Of a DNA stretch of 9,289 nt, positions 1-5,765 are shown piece after piece (position 1 is the first letter of the stretch; every line of letters begins with the position of its first letter). The stretch lies in assembly GCA_023228765.1 (NCBI GenBank), contig JALOAM010000123.1:1-9289 (forward strand), in the 5' to 3' direction. The DNA comes from Dehalococcoidia bacterium. Its GTDB lineage: Bacteria > Chloroflexota > Dehalococcoidia > UBA2979. A program made the position numbers and the translations under genes. The notes under the pieces are model-generated. The model ran no database searches. It was given only the letters and a program-made list of their open reading frames with translations, and was not told where the DNA came from.

Positions 1-61
1 TGCCGCCCTCCTGCCACTCCGTCAGCTCGCCCTCTCGTCGCGTCCCATCCCTCGAAGGCAT
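1..61 (-). CDS. 5' end of an unidentified gene (partial, runs off left edge)
   Basis: An ATG at 61-59 on the minus strand opens a frame that stays open for all 20 codons to the window edge (it begins MPSRDGTRREGELTEWQEGG). It starts 9 nt after the TAG of the VanY-like gene on the same strand, so the two could be cotranscribed. No good Shine-Dalgarno is seen; only an AGG directly abuts the ATG. The segment EGELTEWQEGG is reminiscent of the first strand of cold-shock-like domains (RxGxLxEWxDxxGFGFI), as found at the N-terminus of DUF1294 proteins. Twenty residues cannot establish that, so this is a guess. It could also be a chance frame. Confidence 0.3.
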   Translation of the reverse strand, partial: MPSRDGTRREGELTEWQEGG

Positions 62-70
62 CCTGACCGA

Positions 71-715
71 CTACTGCATCTCGCTGGCATCAGACAGCAT
101 CGCGGGACAGATCCCACCCGGCTCCGTCGCCAGCTCGAAGTGCCACATCTCGTTCGCGTAGGTCTGACACAGCCCGTACGCCGAGCCGTGTTGGCTCAGC
201 CAGCTGTCCGCATCGGTCGGCCCGATGTCCACCGCCCGCCCGGTGACGTGGTTCGAGGTCGACGGCGTCGCGACGAAGCGCCGCGCCTCCTCCAGGCCCC
301 CGTACTCCTCGACGGCCTCGTCCAGGAGCTGCTGCTGGTACGCCGCGCTCCGCCACCCGCTCGTCACCCAGAACGGCACGCCATCCTCGGCCGCATCGCG
401 AGCCGCCGCCTGCACCGCGATCAGCAACGCCGCGTCGAGGTTCGCGATGCCCGGGAGGTGCGTCTCGAACGGCGTCGCGTGCCGAGGCAGCTCGCCCCCC
501 TCGCGCCCGGTCGCGTTGTGGTCGGCCTCGGCGACCGCCTCGGACAAAACGAGCGACGGCACGAGAGACGGCAGGATCGAGTCCACTTCGCCGTGCGCGA
601 TCCTCGAAGCCAGCGGGCTGCCCACCGTTCCGTCGTCGGCCACATACCCCACGAACCCGATCCCCACCGCGATGATGCCGGCCCCAACGAGCAGCCTTCG
701 CGCCCATATCCTCAC
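71..715 (-). CDS. VanY-like D-alanyl-D-alanine carboxypeptidase (peptidase M15B), membrane-anchored
   Basis: A 214-residue protein predicted to trim the terminal D-Ala from peptidoglycan stem peptides outside the membrane. Residues about 8-25 form one hydrophobic segment after a short basic N-terminus, which fits a signal anchor. A linker follows, then the M15 catalytic domain from about residue 88. Family motifs are present: SGWRS (119-123), SNHVTGRAVDIG (154-165) supplying zinc ligands H156 and D163, and EMWHFE (189-194) supplying catalytic E189 and zinc ligand H192. I chose the GTG at 715-713 because GAGGGG lies 8 nt upstream and the hydrophobic segment then sits at the N-terminus. The same frame extends to an ATG at 775, but that would add 20 residues without a ribosome site. 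No vanS, vanR or vanHAX genes are nearby, so it is more likely a housekeeping D,D-carboxypeptidase than a resistance gene. An L,D- or D,D-endopeptidase role within M15 remains possible. Confidence 0.9.
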   Translation of the reverse strand: MRIWARRLLVGAGIIAVGIGFVGYVADDGTVGSPLASRIAHGEVDSILPSLVPSLVLSEAVAEADHNATGREGGELPRHATPFETHLPGIANLDAALLIAVQAAARDAAEDGVPFWVTSGWRSAAYQQQLLDEAVEEYGGLEEARRFVATPSTSNHVTGRAVDIGPTDADSWLSQHGSAYGLCQTYANEMWHFELATEPGGICPAMLSDASEMQ

Positions 716-824
716 GTGCTCCACCCCTCGCCCCGCCTGCGTCCGGCAACGAAGCCGGCCACACCACGAGAGCAAACGGGCGGTTCAGGGGACGTTTCGG
801 AACGCGCACACCTTTTCGCAACAC

Positions 825-841
825 CTCGATCGCCGATCGAG
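825..841. promoter_or_regulatory. 8-1-8 perfect palindrome, possible operator
   Basis: CTCGATCG-C-CGATCGAG is a perfect inverted repeat with one central base. It lies about 110 nt upstream of the VanY-like start and 200 nt upstream of the DUF302 start. A one-base spacer cannot form a hairpin with a proper loop, so a dimeric repressor or activator site is the more natural reading. No regulator gene adjoins it. GATCG-type words are common in GC-rich DNA, so the site could be fortuitous. Confidence 0.4.
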
Positions 842-859
842 CCACTCGCGCTGATGTTC

Positions 860-892
860 AGTGACGTTCTGCCGCTTGATGGAGTGACGTTC
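860..892 (+). repeat. Two direct copies of AGTGACGTTC, 23 nt apart
   Basis: Identical decamers start at 860 and 883, a period of 23 nt or about two helical turns, so both would face the same side of the DNA. They lie just upstream of the GGAAT/CGTT promoter-like pair that begins at 903. This placement is what an activator with tandem sites would use. The second copy overlaps the inverted repeat at 889-901. No binding protein can be named. Confidence 0.4.
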
Positions 893-902
893 GTCCCGAA
901 CA

Positions 903-927
903 GGAATGTCCGGCGCCGCGATACGTT
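903..927 (+). promoter_or_regulatory. Candidate ECF-sigma promoter for the DUF302 gene
   Basis: GGAAT (903-907) and CGTT (924-927) are separated by 16 nt. This matches the general GGAAY-N16/17-CGTT pattern recognised by many group 4 (ECF) sigma factors of high-GC bacteria such as SigH and SigE. It would start transcription near 934, giving a leader of about 108 nt before the ATG at 1042. The overlapping TACGTT also resembles a housekeeping -10, but no good -35 sits at the right distance. Short motifs like this occur by chance, so confidence is modest. Confidence 0.3.
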
Positions 928-1041
928 GGACAGGCACCCGGAGGATGCAGGACGCCCCCGATGTCCGCGCGTCATCGGAGCCACGCACATCTCGTCCGGG
1001 GATCGAGGCGTCTGGAGCACACGCAGGCGAAGGAGCCGACA

Positions 1042-1440
1042 ATGACGCACGAACCAGCGATCCAAACGACGACGTCGCTCTCGATGAAAGACGCCGAGGC
1101 CCAACTCCGCGAGGCGCTGAAGGCCCGGGGCTTTGGCGTGCTCACGGAGGTCGATGTCCGCGACGTGCTGAAGGACCGCATCGGTGTGGATGTGGAGCCG
1201 TACCGGATCCTCGGCGTGTGTAATCCACGCCTGGCGCACGCGGCACTGTCGCTCTGGAAGGGGTTCGGGCTGGTCGCCCCGTGCAACGTCGCGGTCTACG
1301 ACGTTGGCGAGCATCGCGTGGTGATCGCCTTCGATCCCGCGGAGGTGGCGGAAGTGCGCGACAACGCCGAACTCCATGCGATCGCCCGGCAGGCCAGCGT
1401 GGGGATACGCGAGGCGGTCGCGTCCCTCGAAGGCACATAG
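1042..1440 (+). CDS. DUF302 family protein
   Basis: A 132-residue soluble protein that is nearly all one DUF302 domain. Typical family features are the amphipathic segment MKDAEAQLREALKARGFGVLTEVDV (15-39), then VDVEPYRILGVCNPRLAHAAL (49-69) with the conserved CNP, then GLVAPCNVAVYD (77-88) with the conserved PC, and a final strand HRVVIAFDP (91-99). Two cysteines, C60 and C81, sit in these conserved motifs. The biochemical role of DUF302 is not settled; family members are small alpha/beta proteins, often found alone or fused to other domains. The start is the ATG at 1042, with AAGGAG 6 nt upstream; the in-frame upstream ATG at 961 has no ribosome site. The membrane-protein gene follows 33 nt later and may be cotranscribed. 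Confidence 0.85.
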   Translation: MTHEPAIQTTTSLSMKDAEAQLREALKARGFGVLTEVDVRDVLKDRIGVDVEPYRILGVCNPRLAHAALSLWKGFGLVAPCNVAVYDVGEHRVVIAFDPAEVAEVRDNAELHAIARQASVGIREAVASLEGT

Positions 1441-1473
1441 GCCGCGCTTGCGGTCGATCTCCGAGAGGGCCGG

Positions 1474-2172
1474 GTGGCAGGCGGACCTCGACGCTTCACG
1501 GGCGCCGAGAGAATGGTCTCCGACATGACTCAGCTTCCGGAGCGCTCAAGCGACTCCGGGACGTCCGCCGCCGCTCCGCGGGCCCCTCGACTGGAGTGGG
1601 TCTATGGGCAACCGGTACTCATCCGCGTCGTCGTGCTGTGGCTGGCGACCTTTGCGGTCCTCTTCGCATCGTTCGCCCTCCACCTCTGGCTCGGTGACGG
1701 CTACGAGGGCGAGGCCACCGGGCCGACGGACGCGGAATCAGTCGGAGAAGTCCTCGCCGTCGCGCTGCCGATCAACCTCGGGATGCTCGCGTTCATCGGC
1801 GCGTCCTCCACCCTGTTTCGGTTCGGGCCGCTCAACCCGGGGACGCTGGTCATCTTCATCCTCGCCTTCACGATCGGACGGGTCGCCGGCCTGAACGACT
1901 TCGAATACCCGATGTCGAGCGTCGGCGCCGGTCTGGTCCGGTTCGCCCAGGTCGGACTCTGGGAGGTGTCCGCCTACGTCCTCGTCGCCGCGGTCACGAT
2001 GACCAAGTCGCGCTGGATCGCGGACCGCGTGGGAGCGAAGCGGTGGCGGACCGAGCGCCGCTGGCGCGACCTCGAGTGGACCAGCAGCGAGGTCGCCTGC
2101 TTCGGCGTCGCCGTCGTGCTAATCGTCGTTGCGGCGGTCGCGGAGGGGTTGCTCCTCGCCCGCTCACCATAG
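1474..2172 (+). CDS. Five-helix membrane protein, loosely SpoIIM-like, function unknown
   Basis: A protein of 232 residues with a polar, probably disordered N-terminus (1-45) and about five membrane helices near 48-72, 93-114, 122-140, 156-176 and 206-228. A strongly basic loop (178-200, rich in R, K and W) lies between helices 4 and 5 and is probably cytoplasmic. An intramembrane-like Asn after a helix start (PINLGMLAF), a helix carrying Glu (LWEVSAYVLVAA) and a final AEG near the C-terminus recall the SpoIIM/DUF95 family, which has a comparable topology. The resemblance is weak and no diagnostic motif settles it. The start is uncertain. GTG at 1474 has GAGAGGG 4 nt upstream and is used here; ATGs at 1513 and 1525 lack good sites but would only shorten the disordered tail. 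It lies 33 nt after the DUF302 gene on the same strand. Confidence 0.7.
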   Translation: MAGGPRRFTGAERMVSDMTQLPERSSDSGTSAAAPRAPRLEWVYGQPVLIRVVVLWLATFAVLFASFALHLWLGDGYEGEATGPTDAESVGEVLAVALPINLGMLAFIGASSTLFRFGPLNPGTLVIFILAFTIGRVAGLNDFEYPMSSVGAGLVRFAQVGLWEVSAYVLVAAVTMTKSRWIADRVGAKRWRTERRWRDLEWTSSEVACFGVAVVLIVVAAVAEGLLLARSP

Positions 2173-2500
2173 TCCGTTGAAGGGAGGGGTTCGGGGCGCG
2201 CACGCGCTCAGTCTCCGCGATCTGCTCGTGGGACGCGGCGTGCACCTTCGGTCGCACCACCACGTCGGCTGCCCGGGTGCCTGGTCCTGCTGTCCCGGGG
2301 CAGGTCCCTTCATCGGGGCGCCGGGAGGCGCCCGCATCCCGCATGGTTTCACGAGCCAGGCGGCCTCCGACTCACGACGTGGTCATCGTCCCCTGTCCGC
2401 GCGATACTCGTAGAGGGCGACACGTCCCGTTTCGACGGGCCGTTGATATCGCCGGTACGACGGGATCGAGCTGGCGGAGCCGGGGCAGGGGCCGCGTCCC
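2173..2500. other. Gene-free stretch between the membrane protein and carbamate kinase
   Basis: This stretch is 328 nt long. Overlapping open frames on both strands translate to low-complexity Arg/Pro/Gly-rich peptides without ribosome sites, and I do not call them. The stretch holds a strong GC hairpin (2316-2333), a weaker one before it (CCTGC 2286-2290 with GCAGG 2300-2304), and a small stem CCCGT-TTCG-ACGGG near 2425-2438. I could not match these to a known riboswitch class. Some of this stretch should be the promoter and leader of the carbamate kinase gene. Confidence 0.5.
2316..2333 (+). terminator. GC-rich hairpin, possible terminator of the upstream gene
   Basis: GGGCGCC-GGGA-GGCGCCC forms a perfect 7-bp stem with a 4-nt loop, all but one base G or C. 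It lies 143 nt beyond the stop of the membrane-protein gene and 167 nt before carbamate kinase. There is no T run after it, which is common for hairpins in GC-rich genomes but weakens the terminator call. A leader structure of the carbamate kinase mRNA is an alternative. Confidence 0.35.
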
Positions 2501-3493
2501 ATGACCAATCACCCCACCCACTCCCTGGCCGTCGTGGCCCTCGGCGGGAACGCGCTGCTGCGGCGTGGCGAGGAACCGAGCGCGTCGAACCAGGCGCGTG
2601 CGGCCCGCGCCGCCGCGCGGGTCCTCGCCGACGCCTCCACTCGTCACCGGCTGGTCATCACGCACGGCAACGGGCCGCAGGTCGGCCTGCTCGCCCTCAT
2701 GAGCGACGCGTATGCCGAGGTCGAGCCCTACCCGCTGGACGTACTCGGCTCCGAGAGCGTGGGCCAGATCGGGTATGTCCTGGAGATGCAGCTGGACAAC
2801 GCGATCGACCACCAGGACACGGTCGCTGTGATCACCCGCGTCGTCGTGGACGCCGATGATCCGTCGTTCAACGCTCCTACCAAGTTCATCGGCCCCGTGT
2901 ACGAAGCGGACGAGGCGCGCGAGCTCGCGGCTCTGCACGGCTGGGCCGTGCGTCCGGACGGGCCGGATGGCCGGGCATGGCGGCGCGTGGTGCCCTCCCC
3001 GGAACCACGACGGATCGTGCAACTCCACGCGATCCGGACGCTCGTCGAGTCAGGATTCCTGGTGGTGTGCGCCGGCGGTGGCGGCGTCCCCGTCATCGAG
3101 GACGCCGGCGCTCACCGTGGCGTCGAGGCGGTGATCGACAAGGACCTCACGGCGGCCCTCCTGGCGGAGGAACTCGGCGCGGACGCGCTGGTGCTGGCCA
3201 CGGATGTTGACGGCATCTACTCCGACTTCGGCACGCCCGGACAACGTCGGCTGGTGCGCGCGACACCCGAGGGACTGCGGACCGGTACCTACCCCGCCGG
3301 TTCGATGGGCCCCAAGGTGGAGGCGGCCTGCCGGTTCGTGGAGCGCACCGGCGGTCGTGCGGCGATCGGGAGCCTGGCGGAGGTCACCGCCATGTTGGAC
3401 GGACGTGCCGGCACGCAGGTGCGCGTAGACGGTCCGCCCCTGGAGTACGCCACGGACCGCGAGGATCGCAGCACACCCGAGCGAGACCGATGA
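2501..3493 (+). CDS. arcC: Carbamate kinase
   Basis: A 330-residue amino-acid-kinase-fold enzyme that transfers phosphate between ATP and carbamate, usually making ATP from carbamoyl phosphate in the cytoplasm. Motifs in order are VVALGGNALLRRGE near the N-terminus (phosphate binding), VITHGNGPQVG, the substrate segment YPLDVLGSESVGQIGYVLEMQL, VVCAGGGGVPV, VIDKDLTAALLAEELGADALVLATDVDGIY (nucleotide and acid-kinase signature) and GSMGPKVEAACRFVERTGGRAAIGSL near the end. The length is slightly above the usual 310 or so because of a polar C-terminal tail. The ATG at 2501 has AGGGG 9 nt upstream. Arginine deiminase and ornithine carbamoyltransferase genes are not adjacent, so the classic arginine deiminase operon is absent here. 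Carbamate may instead come from another source such as purine or agmatine catabolism, or arcA and arcB lie elsewhere. The GSESVGQ segment departs somewhat from the common motif but keeps the family pattern. Confidence 0.93.
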   Translation: MTNHPTHSLAVVALGGNALLRRGEEPSASNQARAARAAARVLADASTRHRLVITHGNGPQVGLLALMSDAYAEVEPYPLDVLGSESVGQIGYVLEMQLDNAIDHQDTVAVITRVVVDADDPSFNAPTKFIGPVYEADEARELAALHGWAVRPDGPDGRAWRRVVPSPEPRRIVQLHAIRTLVESGFLVVCAGGGGVPVIEDAGAHRGVEAVIDKDLTAALLAEELGADALVLATDVDGIYSDFGTPGQRRLVRATPEGLRTGTYPAGSMGPKVEAACRFVERTGGRAAIGSLAEVTAMLDGRAGTQVRVDGPPLEYATDREDRSTPERDR

Positions 3494-3532
3494 CCACCAC
3501 GGTGACGCCAGGAGACCACACCGACCGCGAAC

Positions 3533-3712
3533 TCAGCCCGCCCGCGAGCGAGCGTCGGCGATCTGGTTCCCCACGGCCTTCACCGCCCTGCCAGCGTTCC
3601 CGCTGATCGTCTCTGCCACCCCGTGGTCCGTCCCCGTCCCGAACGATGGACCTGGGGCGAGCCCAACCTGGTGACACCACGAGGCTCGACCGTCGTGGAA
3701 GACGGACGTCAC
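3533..3712 (-). CDS. Doubtful short frame overlapping the crotonase stop (59 codons)
   Basis: A GTG at 3712-3710 overlaps the TGA of the crotonase gene (GTGA arrangement) and opens 59 codons to a TGA at 3535-3533. Third positions are mostly G or C, and the last part (GVAETISGNAGRAVKAVGNQIADARSRAG) reads like a plausible amphipathic helix. The only ribosome-site-like word, GGAG, is 2 nt from the GTG, which is too close. A later start at the GTG encoding VAETISG would give only 28 residues. I recognise no family. It fills most of the 215-nt gap between carbamate kinase and the crotonase, which is otherwise empty, and it may be non-coding. Confidence 0.25.
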   Translation of the reverse strand: MTSVFHDGRASWCHQVGLAPGPSFGTGTDHGVAETISGNAGRAVKAVGNQIADARSRAG

Positions 3713-4560
3713 GACTCCGGTGTGGATGCATCGCCTTCGGAGCCGTCCTGCACAGCGATCCGGTTGGCGCGAGCGCGCTCGACACTCAGGTACTCGCGCC
3801 TCGTCAGGCCGTCGGTCGTGATCGCGGTGGTGTTCGCCGCGCGCACCATGCGGTCGCTGAACGACGAGAGCATGTGAGGCGTGAAGCCCTGGATCTCCTG
3901 CATCTGGTGGATCGAGTGTTTCATCATGCGGAGCTGGAAGGGGTCCTGTTGGGCTACACGCGAGGCATACGCCATCGCTGCGTCCTCGAGTTCTGCCGGC
4001 GGATGCACCTCCTGGACGAACCCCCACTCGAGCGCCTCGTGAGCGGAGAGGAAGCGGTTGTCGAACATCAGGTACTTCGCGCGACGTGCGCCGATGTCCC
4101 ACGGCACCGCGAAGTAGGCGAAGTTCGTCGGCAAGAACTGCGCGTCGTCAGCCGCGAAGATGACGTCCATTGCCGAAGCAAGCATCCAGCCGGCGTAGAT
4201 GCAGGCGCCCTGGACGACGGCGATGGTGGGCTTCGGGATGTTCCGCCACCGGAGGTGCGGGTCAACATCCATGCCACGCGTCCGCGGGTACCGCTGAGCC
4301 ATGGCTTCGTTCTCGCGCTCCGCGCGGGTCGCGAGGGCGTCCGGCGAACCCAGGTCATGTCCGCCGGAGAACGTCGGTCCGTCACCTCGAAGCATGATGA
4401 CGCGGACCTCAGGGTCCTGTTCCGCCTCCGCGAACGCCTCGTCAAGCGCGGCCATCATCTGGGAGCTCAAGGGGTTCCGGTGGCGAGCGCGGTTCATCGT
4501 GAGCACCGCGAGCCGGCCCTCGAACTTGGTCTCGTACAGGACGCGCGGCGCTTCTTCCAT
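3709..4560 (-). CDS. Crotonase-fold protein (enoyl-CoA hydratase/isomerase family) lacking the usual catalytic glutamates
   Basis: A 283-residue member of the crotonase superfamily, enzymes that bind acyl-CoA and stabilise an enolate in an oxyanion hole. The N-terminal core runs RLAVLTMNRARHRNPLSSQMM (16-36), the first oxyanion strand is GPTFSGGHDL (61-70), and the second motif is QGACIYAGWMLASAMDVIFAADDAQF (117-142). Against rat enoyl-CoA hydratase the GGGCE motif becomes YAGWM, so the E144 position is M126, and the E164 position is N146. A simple water addition is therefore unlikely. D155 in VPWDIGARRAK lies about one residue from where 4-chlorobenzoyl-CoA dehalogenase has its catalytic Asp, by my eye alignment. 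The C-terminal region HSIHQMQEIQGFT is typical of one bacterial subgroup. The ATG at 4560 has AAGGAG 6 nt upstream; an in-frame ATG at 4638 has no such site. The gene is divergent from the lipoprotein gene. The substrate is unknown. Confidence 0.88.
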   Translation of the reverse strand: MEEAPRVLYETKFEGRLAVLTMNRARHRNPLSSQMMAALDEAFAEAEQDPEVRVIMLRGDGPTFSGGHDLGSPDALATRAERENEAMAQRYPRTRGMDVDPHLRWRNIPKPTIAVVQGACIYAGWMLASAMDVIFAADDAQFLPTNFAYFAVPWDIGARRAKYLMFDNRFLSAHEALEWGFVQEVHPPAELEDAAMAYASRVAQQDPFQLRMMKHSIHQMQEIQGFTPHMLSSFSDRMVRAANTTAITTDGLTRREYLSVERARANRIAVQDGSEGDASTPES

Positions 4561-4626
4561 CAGTCTCTCCTTCACGGACACGCTGGTGAGCCTGCACCGT
4601 ACAGCGAGTCCGCGCTCAAGATCCGA

Positions 4627-4698
4627 CGCGTGGATCACGCTTGCCCACCGAAGCTACCGCTGTCGGCATCGGGCGGCGTCGAGGGTCTGATCCACGCG
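4627..4698. promoter_or_regulatory. 11-bp inverted repeat in a divergent promoter region
   Basis: CGCGTGGATCA (4627-4637) and TGATCCACGCG (4688-4698) are exact reverse complements with 50 nt between them. They sit between the crotonase start (4560, minus strand) and the lipoprotein start (4743, plus strand). Paired distant arms could be two copies of an operator bound by one regulator with looping, or the stem of a long hairpin in the lipoprotein leader. The left arm also lies within a smaller repeat, GATCC-N7-GGATC (4620-4636). No regulator gene adjoins. Confidence 0.45.
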
Positions 4699-4742
4699 GC
4701 GGACCGGCGGCGATTCCGGACTGGACGGGAGAGCCCTAATCT

Positions 4743-5216
4743 ATGCGCACGATGAAACAGCGCTTCGCCTGGTCGTTCTTGATAGCAACAGCAGTCGTCC
4801 TGCTCGCCAGCGCCTGTGCCGAAGATGACTCACCGGCGACGGCGCCTGCCACGGGGAGCCCGACGGGGGCGACGGGCATCGTCTGCAGCACGGCGTACCG
4901 CGTCTCCAGTTCGGAGCCGCTCACCGAGGTCGACACGGTGAGGTTCGAGACCGACGACTCGGTCCAGTCCATCCCATACATCTATCTCGAGTTCCACGCC
5001 GAATACACTTCCGGTGCGGCAGGCGACGAGCGCGCGCTCCGACTGTGGGTCACCCCGACGGCCGAGGAAGACGTGATCGTGACGCAGCTCTTTCAGCTAC
5101 CGCAGGATGCGACCCTCGTAAACCAATTCGCCGGCGAGCACGGCTTCACAGGCCTCACGTACGCGTACGACCCGGTCAGCGGCGCCGAACTGCAGTACTG
5201 GTGTGAGGCGAGCTAA
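4743..5216 (+). CDS. Small secreted lipoprotein of unknown function
   Basis: A 157-residue protein with a type II signal peptide. A basic start (MRTMKQRF) and hydrophobic core (9-22) are followed by LASAC with the lipidated cysteine at C25. The lipobox has Ala at -3 and Leu at -4, slightly off consensus. A Ser/Thr/Pro/Ala-rich linker (26-45) leads to a compact, probably beta-rich domain (46-157) with C48 and C154 near its two ends, well placed for a disulfide. I recognise no family. The start at 4743 has GGGAGAG ending 9 nt upstream; the next ATG, three codons on, would be too far from it. The gene is transcribed divergently from the crotonase and ends 99 nt before the convergent flavoprotein gene. 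Attachment to the outer face of the membrane is inferred from the signal peptide. Confidence 0.8.
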   Translation: MRTMKQRFAWSFLIATAVVLLASACAEDDSPATAPATGSPTGATGIVCSTAYRVSSSEPLTEVDTVRFETDDSVQSIPYIYLEFHAEYTSGAAGDERALRLWVTPTAEEDVIVTQLFQLPQDATLVNQFAGEHGFTGLTYAYDPVSGAELQYWCEAS

Positions 5217-5254
5217 CCGCCCACATCCAGTCGAGGGCGCCACTCATCGGACGA

Positions 5255-5282
5255 CCGGGCGCCGGTGCTGATCGCGCCCCGG
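5255..5282. terminator. GC hairpin between convergent genes, possible bidirectional terminator
   Basis: CCGGGCGC pairs with GCGCCCCGG: a 6-bp perfect stem GGGCGC/GCGCCC (5257-5262 with 5274-5279, 11-nt loop) plus two more pairs across one bulged C. It lies in the 99-nt gap between the lipoprotein stop (5216) and the stop of the minus-strand flavoprotein (5316), where a shared terminator is expected. No T run follows on either strand. A second short stem GGCGT-CCAC-ACGCC (5295-5308) lies next to it. Confidence 0.35.
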
Positions 5283-5315
5283 GATGAGCGGACGGGCGTC
5301 CACACGCCGATGATG

Positions 5316-5765
5316 TCAGGTTGCGACGCGAGGACCTCGGCGCCGCGCGACCCACGCGAGCGGCGGTAGGACGAGCCACGCGACCGCTCGCGCGATGCTG
5401 CCCGCACCACCCGGGCGATCGCCGTCCGAGGGCTGCATGAGGCGGGCTGCCAGCCGCCAGGCCCGCTGCGAGCGCCCTGCCATCCAGAGCAGCGGCCGAG
5501 GCCACGCGTGCAGGATGGTGGCAGCCGCCGCCGCACGCTCCAGGGTGGGGACGAACTCGCGTTCCAGCGCCTGCTGATACTCGTGCAGGTCGCTGGACCG
5601 CCCCGCGAGGAAGCGATCTGCCACCTCCGCGAGGAGGATGGCGGAGACGACGGCGCCGTGGATGCCCTCGCCCAGCAACGGCTCCACGAGGCCCGCCGCA
5701 TCACCGATCAGAGCCGCACCGCCGCTCGCCACGCGCCGGCCGCGGCCCCAGAGCGGCAGCGGGTG
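5316..5765 (-). pseudogene. C-terminal part of geranylgeranyl-reductase-family flavoprotein, out of frame with its N-terminal part
   Basis: This frame continues the flavoprotein after a -1-type break near 5767. From HPLPLWGRGRRVASGGAALIGDAAGLVEPLLGEGIHGAV onward it gives about 149 residues to the TGA at 5318-5316. The GDAAGLVEPLLGEGI motif is the second FAD-contact and active-site signature of the family (usually GDAAGxVxPxTGEGI), here with Leu in place of the usual Thr. The rest is a helical C-terminal domain ending in a hydrophobic stretch (IARAVAWLVLPPLAWVARRR) that could touch the membrane. There is no start codon with a ribosome site at the head of this part, so it is not an independent gene. 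Adding one base at the break restores a single protein of 397 residues, a normal length for the family. Either the gene is truly broken or the base was lost in sequencing or assembly. Confidence 0.75.

Larger units (their letters stand above)
716..1041. other. Divergent intergenic control region
   Basis: This 326-nt stretch separates the minus-strand VanY-like gene from the plus-strand DUF302 gene, so it must hold promoters for both. It contains a 17-nt palindrome (825-841), two copies of AGTGACGTTC (860-869 and 883-892), a 5-3-5 inverted repeat GTTCG-TCC-CGAAC (889-901) and an ECF-like promoter pair (903-927). I saw no convincing minus-strand promoter for the VanY-like gene. Long open frames on both strands here lack ribosome sites and protein-like composition and are not called. 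Confidence 0.6.

Noticed and set aside
71..715. Vancomycin-resistance determinant
   Set aside because: Only the M15 peptidase is present; no D-Ala-D-Lac ligase, dehydrogenase, VanX or two-component genes are seen, and housekeeping homologues are common.
889..901. LexA/SOS box
   Set aside because: The half sites are in the order GTTCG-N3-CGAAC, the reverse of the CGAAC-N4-GTTCG Gram-positive SOS box, and the spacing is wrong.
140..1045. Long plus-strand open frame (301 codons) opposite the VanY-like gene
   Set aside because: Its translation is Arg/Pro-rich with no motif, it has no ribosome site, and it lies antisense to a gene with clear M15 motifs; it is a product of GC-rich codon bias.
2270..2450. 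Riboswitch (guanidine or similar) in front of carbamate kinase
   Set aside because: The hairpins seen do not carry the conserved loop or core sequences of the guanidine classes as I know them, and no other class matched by eye.
3646..4755. Plus-strand open frame of 369 codons
   Set aside because: It is the antisense shadow of the crotonase gene, which has a perfect ribosome site and family motifs; the plus-strand translation shows only His/Arg-rich shadow composition.
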